The position numbers were made by a program, and so were the translations under genes. Shown here piece by piece: positions 34,814 through 43,269 of a stretch of 64,000 nt of DNA. The DNA comes from CAZTTG01 sp964615935 (lineage in GTDB: Bacteria > Planctomycetota > UBA1135 > GCA-002686595): assembly GCA_964615935.1 (NCBI GenBank), contig CAZTTG010000006.1:1-64000 (forward strand), written 5' to 3'. Numbering within the stretch: position 1 is the stretch's first letter; each line of letters opens with the position of its first letter. A model generated the notes under the pieces. The model was not told where the DNA came from and did no database searches. It saw only the letters and a list, made by a program, of their open reading frames with translations.

Positions 34814-37648
34814 CTAGCTCCCGCCGCCGGCCCCGGGGTCGCCGGGCTCCCCGGCCTCGGCCGGGGGCGGCGGCTCCTCGGGCGGGGGGCTCGGGCGGCC
34901 CAGCGCCTCGGCCACCCCGGCCGCGATCTCGCCCAGGGCCCCGCGCTGCTCCGCCTCCTGCTGGAGCCCCCACCACAGGGCGTCCGGGGGAGGCTCCGGC
35001 TCGGGCGGAGGCGGCTCGCCCTCGGGCGGCTCGGCCGGCGGGGCGGGCAGGTCCTGGAGGGCCGCCGCCAGGAGCTCCAGCCGCTCGCGATCCCCGGCCT
35101 CGTCGGCCCAGCCGAGCAGCTCGCGCAGGTCCTGCACCCGCAGGGCCCCCGGCTCGGAGCGCCAGCGGGGGTCGCGCGCGAGCAGCCAGAGCACGTCGAA
35201 AGCCCCGGCCAGGCCGGCTGCCCGGCCCTCGGTGGCCTGCCGGGCCACGCGCGCCAGGTGGGAGGCCGCGCTGCGCAGGTCGGAGGGATCGAGGAGCGGA
35301 GAGCTCCCGTTTCCGTGGTCCCCGTTGGTCCCCGAGGCCTCGGCCGCTCGCGCGGCGGCGCCGGCATCGAGCAGCGCGCGGAAGTCGGCCACCGCGCCCG
35401 CGCTGTCCATCACCGCGGCCCGGAAGCGCGCCCGGTCCCGCCGGACCTCGAGGCTCGGGAGGCCGGAGCCCTCTCCCTCGGCTCGGGCCAGGGTGTCCGC
35501 GAAGAGTGCCTCGACCTCTCCCGCGCGCTCGCCCGCGCCCTCGGCGATCACCAGATCGCCCAGGAACAGCGCCCGGTGCCAGGCGAGCCGGGCCGCGACC
35601 CCGGGGTCGCTCCCGTCCGCGGCCGCTCCCAGGTGCACCTCCAGCAGACGGTGCGCGAAGGGCTGCCCCTCGGGCTCGGGCCGCGGCAGGCTTCCCCCGG
35701 CGCGGCGCAGGGAGAGCGCCCACTCGACCACGACCGCGTGCTGCTCGGCGCCGAAGGCCGTGGCCTGCTCCTCGTCCAGGGCCGCCACCAGGTCGAGCGC
35801 AGCCTCGAGCCGCGCGATGCGGGTCGCCGGATCGATCACCTCCACCAGCCGGCGGGCGCCCTGCAGGACGCGCCCGCCCTCGCCGGCGGCCAGGTGGGCG
35901 AGGGTCGAGGCCATGACCGCGACCCGGCGCGGGTCGGACTCGACCAGCGAGTCGAAGGCCTCGATCGCCAGCACGTCGGGGAGGTCGGCGGGACCCCCGA
36001 AGCGCCCCAGGAGCTCGAGGATCCGATCGTCCAGCTCCCTCGAGGCGCCGGTGCCGAGCCGGCGGGTCAGGGGGTACAGGTGCCCGCGGCGCAACAGCGG
36101 CGCGATCCCCTCCGAGGCGAGCAGCTCCAGCGCCTGCCGCTGCAGGTCGGCGTCGGGGTCCGCGGCGAAGGCCAGGATGCAGGTGAGCACGCGCTCGGCG
36201 TCCCCGCTCTCGGGGTCGAGCCCCCGGGCCGTGGCGCCCAGCGAGGCCAGCAGCGCGTAGCGCAGCCCCGGGCCCGCGTCCTCCCGTTCGAGGAGGGCCA
36301 CCAGGGCGGCCGCGTCGCCGGGCAGGGCCAGGGTCGACAGCGCCCCGGCCGCGGCGATGCGCACCCCGCTTCCCTGCTCGGGATCGGAGAGCAGGCGGAT
36401 CACCGGAGCGCGCGCGGCGGAGCCCCGCAGGCGTTCCCCCAGGCCCTCGCGCTCGGCCTGGGCGCAGAGGCTCCGGAGAGAGTGCAGCCCCGCGAAGGTC
36501 ACGTCCGCGACGGTGGGGCTGGGCGAGGCGGCCGTCCCCTCGAGCATGCGCGCCAGGAGCTCCACCGCGGAGAGGAGGTCCTCCTTCCCCTCCGGGCCGG
36601 CGTCCCAGGGGAGTCGGGACAGGGCTCGCGCGGCCGGTACCTGCAGGGGGTCGTAGCCGCACTCGACGGCCGCGGCCAGCATCCCGCGCAGGCGCACCAC
36701 CGCCGGGTCGCCGTGGGCGGCGCCCACCAGCGGCGCGATCAGGGCCTCGAGCAGGGCGTGGAAGGCCGCCGAGTCGCGCTCGGTGGCGAGGTGATCGAGC
36801 AGCGCCGGGATGCCGTCCTCCGAGCCCAGGGCCCCGGCCGCGATGGCCTCGCCCATGGCGCGCGCCGCGAGCGCCCGGTTCCCCGGATCGGGGTCGTCCA
36901 GCCAGGCCGCCGCCTCGCCGGGGCTCTCCTGGAGGATGCGCGCCAGGCGCTCGCGCGCCTGGACCTCCAGGTCCTCCAGGGTCTGGAGGTAGAACGAGCC
37001 GCGAGGCCGGTTCGAGGCCGAGGACCAGAAGGCGGCGAAGTCCTCGGGGCCGGCGAACCAGCGGCGGCACAGCCGGTGCAGGGCCCGCCGCGCCCCGGCC
37101 GGCCGCAGGTCGCCGACATCCGGGCCCAGGCCGCGGGCCATGGGCTCGGCGAGCTCGGCCAGGTCCAGCTCGGCGGCGGACGAGGCGGCCGCGATCCACA
37201 GCGCGTCGGGCGTCTCCTCGCCGTCGAGGATCCCGCGCAGGAGCGCCATCCTCCGCCCGCAAGTCGGCGATCCGGGGTCCAGCTCGGCCCGCAGGAGGTC
37301 GAGGGCCTCCCGGCGCAGGGCCTGGAGCTCGGCCACGCGCGTCGCCGGCAGGTGGGGCGGAGTGACCGCGCCCGCGCGGCGCAGGAGGTCCGTGAAGGCC
37401 CGGTCCCCCTGCCGGGCGAGGGTCTCGAGGGTGGCCGCCCGCGCGGTCCTCAGGGCCAGCACCAGGAGCGGGCCGGGCGCGCGAGGGCGGCGGAGGGTGG
37501 GCGCGGCCGGGGCGGGAGGGGCCGGGCTCTCCCCGGGGTCGGGCTCCTGGCCGTGGGCGCCGCCGCTCGCCGCCGAGCCCAGGAGCAGCAAGACGAGGAA
37601 CGGAAGCCGACCTGCCCGGATCTTCCGCCAGCCTGCGCCTGCGTGCAT
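34814..37648 (-). CDS. Large secreted HEAT-repeat protein
   Basis: 944 residues. Signal peptide about 1-33 (RLPFLVLLLLGSAASGGAHG), a Pro-rich linker to about 60, then all-alpha repeats in pairs of 30-40 residues, for instance ALLRGILDGEETPDALWIAAA, AAWLDDPDPGNRALAARAMGEA, RLLSDPEQGSGVRIAAAGALSTLALPGD (in part) and LTCILAFAADPDADLQRQALELL. These are HEAT/Armadillo-type and serve as protein-binding scaffolds. The C-terminal 60 residues are Pro/Glu-rich and probably disordered. No enzyme motif. Similar proteins are frequent in Planctomycetota. The tRNA-fMet lies downstream on the same strand. Confidence 0.75.
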   Translation of the reverse strand: MHAGAGWRKIRAGRLPFLVLLLLGSAASGGAHGQEPDPGESPAPPAPAAPTLRRPRAPGPLLVLALRTARAATLETLARQGDRAFTDLLRRAGAVTPPHLPATRVAELQALRREALDLLRAELDPGSPTCGRRMALLRGILDGEETPDALWIAAASSAAELDLAELAEPMARGLGPDVGDLRPAGARRALHRLCRRWFAGPEDFAAFWSSASNRPRGSFYLQTLEDLEVQARERLARILQESPGEAAAWLDDPDPGNRALAARAMGEAIAAGALGSEDGIPALLDHLATERDSAAFHALLEALIAPLVGAAHGDPAVVRLRGMLAAAVECGYDPLQVPAARALSRLPWDAGPEGKEDLLSAVELLARMLEGTAASPSPTVADVTFAGLHSLRSLCAQAEREGLGERLRGSAARAPVIRLLSDPEQGSGVRIAAAGALSTLALPGDAAALVALLEREDAGPGLRYALLASLGATARGLDPESGDAERVLTCILAFAADPDADLQRQALELLASEGIAPLLRRGHLYPLTRRLGTGASRELDDRILELLGRFGGPADLPDVLAIEAFDSLVESDPRRVAVMASTLAHLAAGEGGRVLQGARRLVEVIDPATRIARLEAALDLVAALDEEQATAFGAEQHAVVVEWALSLRRAGGSLPRPEPEGQPFAHRLLEVHLGAAADGSDPGVAARLAWHRALFLGDLVIAEGAGERAGEVEALFADTLARAEGEGSGLPSLEVRRDRARFRAAVMDSAGAVADFRALLDAGAAARAAEASGTNGDHGNGSSPLLDPSDLRSAASHLARVARQATEGRAAGLAGAFDVLWLLARDPRWRSEPGALRVQDLRELLGWADEAGDRERLELLAAALQDLPAPPAEPPEGEPPPPEPEPPPDALWWGLQQEAEQRGALGEIAAGVAEALGRPSPPPEEPPPPAEAGEPGDPGAGGGS

Positions 37649-37855
37649 CGTCTCGTCGAGTCCCGTCTGGATCTTAGCGCCGAAGCGGGGCCGGACCTCG
37701 CGAAAAGCGTCCGCGTCCCGGACCTCGCATACGTCCGGAGCCGACCGATCTCATGGCCTTTTCTTCGGCTTTTGTGGGCCGTGGCAAGCGCGGCGGGCTC
37801 CCCCCCGTCCCGGGGAGGAGACCCCGCCTCTTCCGCGCCCGAGCCGGGGGCCGCC

Positions 37856-39376
37856 TCAGGGAACCTCGACGAACTCGATGGCGTTCGACAGGCCGGTCGT
37901 GAAGCTGGCCTGGGGATCGCGGAACCACCAGCCGCCGTTGACCTGGGAGCCGGGGACCACGTTGGGTTCGCTCCCACCCTGGGCCCAGGCGTTGAAGTCG
38001 AAGGTGAAGGTCCCGGTGCAGTCCCCGGGGGGCGGGCTGCCCCCGCTGTTCTGCACCGGGGTGCGCTTGAGCGGCGGCTGGGCGCACATGATCCCGCCCT
38101 GGAAGGGGAAGCTGGCGCGCCCGTTCAGGCCGTAGAAGAAGATGCCGTTCTTGCTGCTGTTCACCTGGACGCAGGTGACGTCGAAGGGGCCCGGCTCGCT
38201 GAAGCCGGGGACGCCGGCGGAGCCGATGGAGGGCACGCAGCCCAGGGAGCTGGTCTTGGCGGTGCAGTAGATGGCGACGTGGGGGCCCACCTCGAAGACG
38301 AAGGCCGCGCCCCCGTCGCCGCCGGTGTCGTCGTCGTAGGGGGCTCCCGCGAGCAGGGTGCTGCCCGAGGCCGCCACGGCGTAGCCGAACCAGTCGTCGG
38401 TGGCCGTGTCGCTGCCCGTGGTCTTGGAGTCCTCCGCCCAGCTCGAGCCCGAGCCCGTGTACAGGTAGGCCGCGCCGGCGTCGGTGCCGGCGTCGTCGTC
38501 GTAGAAGGCGCCCACCCAGGCGTTCGGGCCGGAGACCGCCAGCGAGGCCCCGAAGCCGTCCCCGGTCTCGCCGTCGGAGGCCTTGAGGAGGGCCCGCTCG
38601 GGCCACGCCGAGAACTGGCGCTCGAAGACGTAGGCCGTGCCCGAGTCCACTCCCATGTCGTCGTCGAGGTCCGCGCCGATGGCCACCACGCTGCCCGAGA
38701 GGGACACCGACCAGCCGAAGAAGTCGCCGGCGAAGGCGTCCGAGGCGGTCATGATCGGGTCCTGGGTCCAGACCCCGGCGGCGCGGGTGAAGCCGTAGGC
38801 CGCGCCCGTGGCGATGCCCGCGTTGTCGTGGAAGGGCGCGCCGATCACCGCCGTGTCGCCGTCCACGGTCACCGAGTGGCCGAACCACCGAAGGTCGAAG
38901 GTGTCGCTGGCGAGCAGCTTGGCCTCCTGCGTCCAGGTGGTCCCGCTGCGCACGAACACGTAGGCCGCGCCCGAGTTGAAGTTGTTGCCCCCGTTGTCGT
39001 CGAAGGGCGCGCCCACGATGGCGGTGTCCCCGTCGATGGCCACCGAGCCCCCGAACCAGCGATCCAGCGGAGCGTCCTGGGCCTCGAGCACGGCCTGCTG
39101 GGTCCAGGTCGCGCCGGTCCGCACGAACACGTAGGCCACCCCGGCGCCGCCGTAGAAGTCGATCTCCCGCGGTGCGCCCACGATGGCGGTGTCGCCGTCG
39201 ATGGCCACCTCGCTACCGAAGCGCATCCCGCCCCCGCCGAAGGGAAGGAGCTTGGCCTGCTGCGAGGTGCCGTCACCGGATGACTGGCCCATGGCGCCCG
39301 CTCCGAGAAGGAGGCTCAGGCCCAGGAGGGCTCCACCCCTCGCCAACCGCCCCGCCCGCACTCTCCGCTGCTCCAT
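37856..39376 (-). CDS. Secreted FG-GAP repeat protein with LSNA-type C-terminal domain
   Basis: 506 residues. Signal peptide about 1-30 (ending GAMG). Residues about 40-365 hold seven FG-GAP/integrin-like repeats of 45-50 residues, each with WFG.SVA..GDTA..GAP..D......GAAYVF, the Ca-binding aspartates being recognisable (FDDNGG, YDDDAG). A C-terminal domain (370-506, from YCTAKTSS) contains GIFFYG, FPFQGGIMC, PPLKRT, FRDP and LSNAIEF and is homologous to the end of the protein at 2-988. The repeats are probably extracellular. The domain may be a sorting or anchoring signal used by this lineage (inference). Confidence 0.85.
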   Translation of the reverse strand: MEQRRVRAGRLARGGALLGLSLLLGAGAMGQSSGDGTSQQAKLLPFGGGGMRFGSEVAIDGDTAIVGAPREIDFYGGAGVAYVFVRTGATWTQQAVLEAQDAPLDRWFGGSVAIDGDTAIVGAPFDDNGGNNFNSGAAYVFVRSGTTWTQEAKLLASDTFDLRWFGHSVTVDGDTAVIGAPFHDNAGIATGAAYGFTRAAGVWTQDPIMTASDAFAGDFFGWSVSLSGSVVAIGADLDDDMGVDSGTAYVFERQFSAWPERALLKASDGETGDGFGASLAVSGPNAWVGAFYDDDAGTDAGAAYLYTGSGSSWAEDSKTTGSDTATDDWFGYAVAASGSTLLAGAPYDDDTGGDGGAAFVFEVGPHVAIYCTAKTSSLGCVPSIGSAGVPGFSEPGPFDVTCVQVNSSKNGIFFYGLNGRASFPFQGGIMCAQPPLKRTPVQNSGGSPPPGDCTGTFTFDFNAWAQGGSEPNVVPGSQVNGGWWFRDPQASFTTGLSNAIEFVEVP

Positions 39377-39452
39377 GGTGTTCTCGCTTTCGTCGCCGCG
39401 GCTCCGTCGATCCTCGAACGCGCCGGGCTCCGCGGCCCAGACGCAATGGACG

Positions 39453-39458
39453 ATTGTA
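39453..39458 (-). promoter_or_regulatory. Possible -10 element for the FG-GAP protein gene
   Basis: The minus strand reads TACAAT (5 of 6 to consensus) about 77 bases before the ATG at 39376, in a locally AT-rich stretch. I see no good -35 at normal spacing. Confidence 0.3.
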
Positions 39459-39506
39459 TGCGGATCCGCGCGGACCCGCCGGCCGGACTCGCCTCCTTAC
39501 GGAAGG

Positions 39507-40070
39507 CTACCCCGCGGCCCCCCGCCAGGCATCCAGGGCCCTCGCGGCGAGCTCGGGCACCCCCGCGCGGTCGCTCCAGAGCTCGGCGCGGGCGATCCCG
39601 GCGTACAGAGGGTCGCGGCGGGCGGCGAGGAGGGCCACCTCCTCGAGCGGCCCGCCCCCGGCCAGGGGCGGCCGGAGGGCGGAATCGCCGCTCAGGCGCG
39701 CGGCCAGGACGTGCGGGTCGGCCCGCAGCCACAGGCAGATCGCCCGTTCGGCGAGCAGGACGCGGCTGGCCGCGCGCTCGATCGCGCCGCCGCCGGTGGC
39801 CAGGACGAAGGGCGGCTCGCGCTCGAGGACGCGCTCGAGGGCGCGCGCCTCGATCTCGCGGAAGCGCGCCTCCCCCACCTCGGCCAGCAGCTCCCCCGCG
39901 CCGCGGGAGGAGCCCGGCTCGAGCTCGTCGTCCAGGTCGACGAAGGGCGTGCCGGCGAACTCGGCCAGGGCGCGGCCCAGGCGGGTCTTGCCCGAGCAGC
40001 GCAGGCCGATCAGGGCCAGCACGCCCTCCGGCGCGAGGCTCTCCCCCTCAGTCGTCCCGTTCGATCGCAT
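39507..40070 (-). CDS. aroK: Shikimate kinase
   Basis: 187 residues from the ATG at 40070. P-loop GLRCSGKTRLG (about 22-32), FVDLDDELE with the shikimate-binding acidic pair, ARFREIEARAL, the glycine-rich VLATGGGAIE that binds shikimate, and the lid ALRPPLAGGG. It phosphorylates shikimate at O3, the step after the AroE reaction of the fused upstream gene. The start lies 23 bases inside the end of aroDE, so the two genes overlap; a GTG just before ALIGLR would shorten the protein by about 16 residues. ARRDPLYAGIA is the usual C-terminal helix. Confidence 0.9.
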   Translation of the reverse strand: MRSNGTTEGESLAPEGVLALIGLRCSGKTRLGRALAEFAGTPFVDLDDELEPGSSRGAGELLAEVGEARFREIEARALERVLEREPPFVLATGGGAIERAASRVLLAERAICLWLRADPHVLAARLSGDSALRPPLAGGGPLEEVALLAARRDPLYAGIARAELWSDRAGVPELAARALDAWRGAAG

Positions 40071-41580
40071 GCTGGAAGGCGCCCCGCAGGACGTTCTCGT
40101 CGGGCCTCTGGCCGTTGAAGGCCTCGAACTGCTCGGCCGCCTGGCGCACGAACCACTCCGCCCCCTCGACGCAGGTGCAGCCGCGATCCAGCGCGGCGGC
40201 GAGCAGCGGGGTTCGGGCCGGGCGGTAGACGGCGTCGAGCACCACGATCCCCTCGCGGACGCGCTCCGCCGGCAGGGGCATTCCGTCCCCGGCCCGACCC
40301 GCGCATCCCGGCGAGCCCACCGGGGTCGCGTGCACCAGGGCGTCGCAGGGCACCTCGCCGATCCGCTCCCAGTCCACGATCGCCCCGGCCTCGCCTCCCT
40401 GGATCTCGGCCAGGAGCTCGCGTCCCGCGTCGGCCCGCCGCGCGGAGACGACCGGCCGGGCACCCGCGCCGAGGACGGCCGTGGCCGCGGCCCGCGCCGC
40501 GCCGCCCGCTCCGAGGATCAGGACCTGCGCTCCGCGCAGGACCCGGCCCGCGCCCTGCCGCTCGAAGCCCCGCTCGAGGGCGTCGCGGATGGCGGAGACG
40601 TCGGTGTTGCTCGCGCGCCAGCCGTCCCCATCGCGGACGAGGGTGTTGCTGGCCCGGCACGCGGCCGAGGCGGCGTCCCGCTCGCGGGCGACGGCGAAGG
40701 CCTCGCGCTTGAAGGGCACCGTGACCGCCAGGCCCCGGAAGACCGGATCGCCGAGCCGAGCGATGAGGTCGTCGAAGTCGTCGGTCTCCAGCGCGACGAA
40801 GACCGCGTCCCGTCCCGCGGCCCGCAGCGCCGCGCCGTGGACCGGCGGCGAGAGGGAGTGGCGGACGCGATCGCCCACCACCGCCAGGACCTCGGTCCGC
40901 GGGCCGGGGCCGCCCGGCGGCAGGAGCGCCCGCAGCTCGTCGAGCGGGATCTGGCCGGGCGCGGTGGGCTCGGGGGCCGGCCCGCTCGGGGGCCTCGCCG
41001 GCGCGGCGAAGGTGTAGGGCGAGCCGAAGACCGACGCCAGGACCCGCGTGAAGCGCCCCCTCTCGCCAGCGCAGAAGCCGATGAGGGAGCCCTGCGCCGC
41101 GCGCACCCGCTCGAGGAGGCGCAGGCCGTCCTGCGCGCTGCGGGCCCGGGTCACGAGCTTGACCAGGTCGCCCTCGCCCGCCAGGGCCTCGAGCTCCCGC
41201 AGGGGGCCGGCGAGGTCGTCGGGGGTCCCCTCGGTGAAGTGCCGCGACAGGATCCGCCGGCAGCCTCCGGGCAGGGAGCCCAGCTCGGGGGCCAGGCGGA
41301 CGTCCACGTCGACCCGGCTCGCGCCGGCGCGGGCGGCGGTGCGCAGGATCTCGATGCGCTCGGCCCTCGATCCCTCCCAGCCGCCAAAGGCCTCGCGATC
41401 GTGGACGGCGACGATGACCGGCCGGCCGAGGCGGCCCATGAGCTCGCGCAGCGCCTCCTCGCCGGGGTTCCCGATCCGGTCGAGCCGCAGCTCCACCGCA
41501 TCGGCCAGCGAGGCCTGGTCCAGTGCCTGGCGGCTCAGCGACGAGAAGTCGTCGGCGATGTGGGAGGCGACGATGGCCAT
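40048..41580 (-). CDS. aroDE: Bifunctional 3-dehydroquinate dehydratase / shikimate dehydrogenase (AroD-AroE fusion)
   Basis: 510 residues. Residues 1-200 are a type I dehydroquinase barrel with His114 (SRHFTEGTP) and the Schiff-base Lys141 (GDLVKLVTRARS). After a Pro-rich linker (195-210), residues about 228-505 are shikimate dehydrogenase: HSLSPPVHGAAL (241-252), the catalytic Lys291 (VTVPFKRE), NTD (325-327), the NADP-binding GAGGAARA (358-365) and ATPVGSPG. The two domains catalyse consecutive shikimate-pathway steps, and aroK (the third) overlaps the end of this gene. Such fusions are best known in plants and Chlamydiae. Confidence 0.95.
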   Translation of the reverse strand: MAIVASHIADDFSSLSRQALDQASLADAVELRLDRIGNPGEEALRELMGRLGRPVIVAVHDREAFGGWEGSRAERIEILRTAARAGASRVDVDVRLAPELGSLPGGCRRILSRHFTEGTPDDLAGPLRELEALAGEGDLVKLVTRARSAQDGLRLLERVRAAQGSLIGFCAGERGRFTRVLASVFGSPYTFAAPARPPSGPAPEPTAPGQIPLDELRALLPPGGPGPRTEVLAVVGDRVRHSLSPPVHGAALRAAGRDAVFVALETDDFDDLIARLGDPVFRGLAVTVPFKREAFAVARERDAASAACRASNTLVRDGDGWRASNTDVSAIRDALERGFERQGAGRVLRGAQVLILGAGGAARAAATAVLGAGARPVVSARRADAGRELLAEIQGGEAGAIVDWERIGEVPCDALVHATPVGSPGCAGRAGDGMPLPAERVREGIVVLDAVYRPARTPLLAAALDRGCTCVEGAEWFVRQAAEQFEAFNGQRPDENVLRGAFQHAIERDD

Positions 41581-41679
41581 CGGGCGGATGCGCTCGCGGC
41601 GCCATCATACGGGTCGACCCGGGCGACCCGGCGCCCTTCCCGGCATCTCCTCCCCGGCAGCCCCGGTGGGGCGCGGCCG

Positions 41680-42213
41680 TCAGGCCCGCTGGGCCCGGCG
41701 GCCCTCGTCCCGCGAGCGGCCCGGTTCATTGCCCGAGGAGTGCCTCGGGTGGTCCTGGCCCGAGGCGCGCCTCGGTCGGGAGGGCGCCGGCGCGTCGTAG
41801 TCGATGTCGACGAAGCCCGGCGCCGGCCGCAGCCCGCGCCGCTCGCGCTCGATCTCGTCGCGGTAGGCGTCCAGCACCAGGCGCTGGACCTCGTCGCGAC
41901 CGGTCTGGTGGATGGGGTGGGCGATGTCGGCGTAGAGCCGGACGCGGCCGCGCTCGTCGAAGTCCCCGCGCTCCTCCCCCAGCCGCTCGCCGCAGTCGTT
42001 GCAGTAGCGCGCGCGCATGTGGTTCTTGGAGCGACAGCGGGGGCAGCGGTCGTGGATCTTGCGGCTGGGCATGGCCACGAAGAGCCCCTTCCCGCCCTCG
42101 ATGATCTTGAGATCTCGGATGACCAGGCTGTCGTCCAGCGTGATGCTGGCATAGGCCCTCAGCTTGTCCTGGCGATCCTCGACCAGCTTGATGCGAACCT
42201 CTTTGATCTTCAT
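41680..42213 (-). CDS. spoVG: SpoVG family RNA/DNA-binding protein with inserted zinc ribbon
   Basis: 177 residues against about 95 for Bacillus SpoVG. Residues 1-55 (IKEVRIKL, LRAYASITLDDSLVIRDLKIIEG, MPSRK) and 92-120 (LYADIAHPIHQTGRDEVQ, VLDAYRDEIER) form the classical fold. Between them is an inserted CxxC-x10-CxxC zinc ribbon (Cys57, 60, 71, 74; CPRC and CNDC), and a Pro/Arg-rich tail follows 130. SpoVG binds nucleic acids and affects development and gene expression in other bacteria. It lies 90 bases downstream of ispE, as in Firmicutes, where ispE, purR, yabJ and spoVG are neighbours. Confidence 0.9.
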   Translation of the reverse strand: MKIKEVRIKLVEDRQDKLRAYASITLDDSLVIRDLKIIEGGKGLFVAMPSRKIHDRCPRCRSKNHMRARYCNDCGERLGEERGDFDERGRVRLYADIAHPIHQTGRDEVQRLVLDAYRDEIERERRGLRPAPGFVDIDYDAPAPSRPRRASGQDHPRHSSGNEPGRSRDEGRRAQRA

Positions 42214-42303
42214 TGCGAGCGTCGTCGCCGGGAGTTGCGACGGGGGGGGCGCTGCGCGGGTCGGCCGGCCGGAGCGGATCGGGGCGCCCGGGAGAGGCGC
42301 CGA

Positions 42304-43269
42304 TCACCGCGAGGAGAGCAGCCTCGCACCGAAGCCCGCGGGCCGGACGAGCCAGCTCCCGCGCAGGCTCAGGCCCCCGCGCCGCGCGATCTCGCACAGG
42401 CGCTCGAGGTCCCGCCGAGCCCTGGGCTCGTCGCAGTAGACCCCGAAGTAGCACGAGCCGCTGCCGCTCAACCGGAAGTGGGGGGCGAGGTTCCGATCGA
42501 GCAGGTGGCGCCAGTGGCCCAGCCGTGGTTCGAGTTTCGAGGCCGCCTCCTCCAGCCGGTTGTAGAGGTCCGCGCGGACCTCCCTTTCCGTTGAGGAGAG
42601 CGGGTTCCAGGGGACGTTAGGCGCTACCCGGCGGGGGCTCAAGGGGAATTCGAGGGCGGCGTAGACGGCTCCGGTGGGGCTTCTCACCTTCGGGGCCAGC
42701 AGGGCGATCCACCATCCCTCGACGGGGGGCAGCGGCTCGACGATCTCGCCGCGACCGCGGCAGCGCGCGAAGCCCGTGGTGGCGGCCCTCGCGAAGAAGA
42801 CGCAATCCGAGCCGAGCCGCGCGAGCAGGCGGTCGAGCTCGTCCTCGGAGAGCTCGAGACCCAGGACCTCGGCGGCGGCCAGGGCAGCCGCGGCCGCGTC
42901 CGAGCTTCCGCCCCCCAGACCCGCCTGGGACGGAATGCGCTTCGCGAGCTCCAGCTCCAGCCCGACCTCCGGCCCGGCGCTCCCGCGCTCGCGGGCGAGG
43001 TCGAGGACCGCGCGGGCCGCCCGCCAGGCGAGGTTCTCCTCGTCGGAGGGAACGTCGGGGGTGGCCATCGGACCGCTGAGGGTCAGGCACAGGCCGCCGG
43101 AGTCGTCGCGGCGAACGGCGATCTCGTCGCAGAGATCGATGGCCAGGAGCGTGGTGTCGAGCTCGCAGTACCCGTCCGGTCGGCGGCCCAGCACCTCCAG
43201 GTAGGGATTGACCTTGGCCGGGGCGAGGGCCCGCACCCACCCGCCGGCCGGAGCCCCCTCCCCGCTCAC
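42304..43269 (-). CDS. ispE: 4-diphosphocytidyl-2-C-methyl-D-erythritol kinase
   Basis: 321 residues from the GTG at 43269, which overlaps the panC stop (GTGA). GHMP-kinase fold with APAKVNPYL (Lys19), RRPDGYCELD, the ATP-binding IPSQAGLGGGSSDAAA (catalytic Asp124) and a C-terminal FRLSGSGSCYFGVY. It phosphorylates the 2-hydroxyl of CDP-methylerythritol in the non-mevalonate isoprenoid pathway. The normal GYHEL reads GYCEL (Cys35): this histidine contacts the cytidine in the E. coli enzyme, so the change is notable but may be tolerated. The pathway's other genes are not in the window. Confidence 0.92.
   Translation of the reverse strand: MSGEGAPAGGWVRALAPAKVNPYLEVLGRRPDGYCELDTTLLAIDLCDEIAVRRDDSGGLCLTLSGPMATPDVPSDEENLAWRAARAVLDLARERGSAGPEVGLELELAKRIPSQAGLGGGSSDAAAAALAAAEVLGLELSEDELDRLLARLGSDCVFFARAATTGFARCRGRGEIVEPLPPVEGWWIALLAPKVRSPTGAVYAALEFPLSPRRVAPNVPWNPLSSTEREVRADLYNRLEEAASKLEPRLGHWRHLLDRNLAPHFRLSGSGSCYFGVYCDEPRARRDLERLCEIARRGGLSLRGSWLVRPAGFGARLLSSR

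Noticed and set aside
34772..39283. A 1503-codon open frame on the plus strand
   Set aside because: It runs antisense through the tail of the HEAT gene, a noncoding spacer and the FG-GAP gene, and has the composition of a shadow frame (Gly/Ala/Arg/Gln-rich) with no recognisable fold or start signal.
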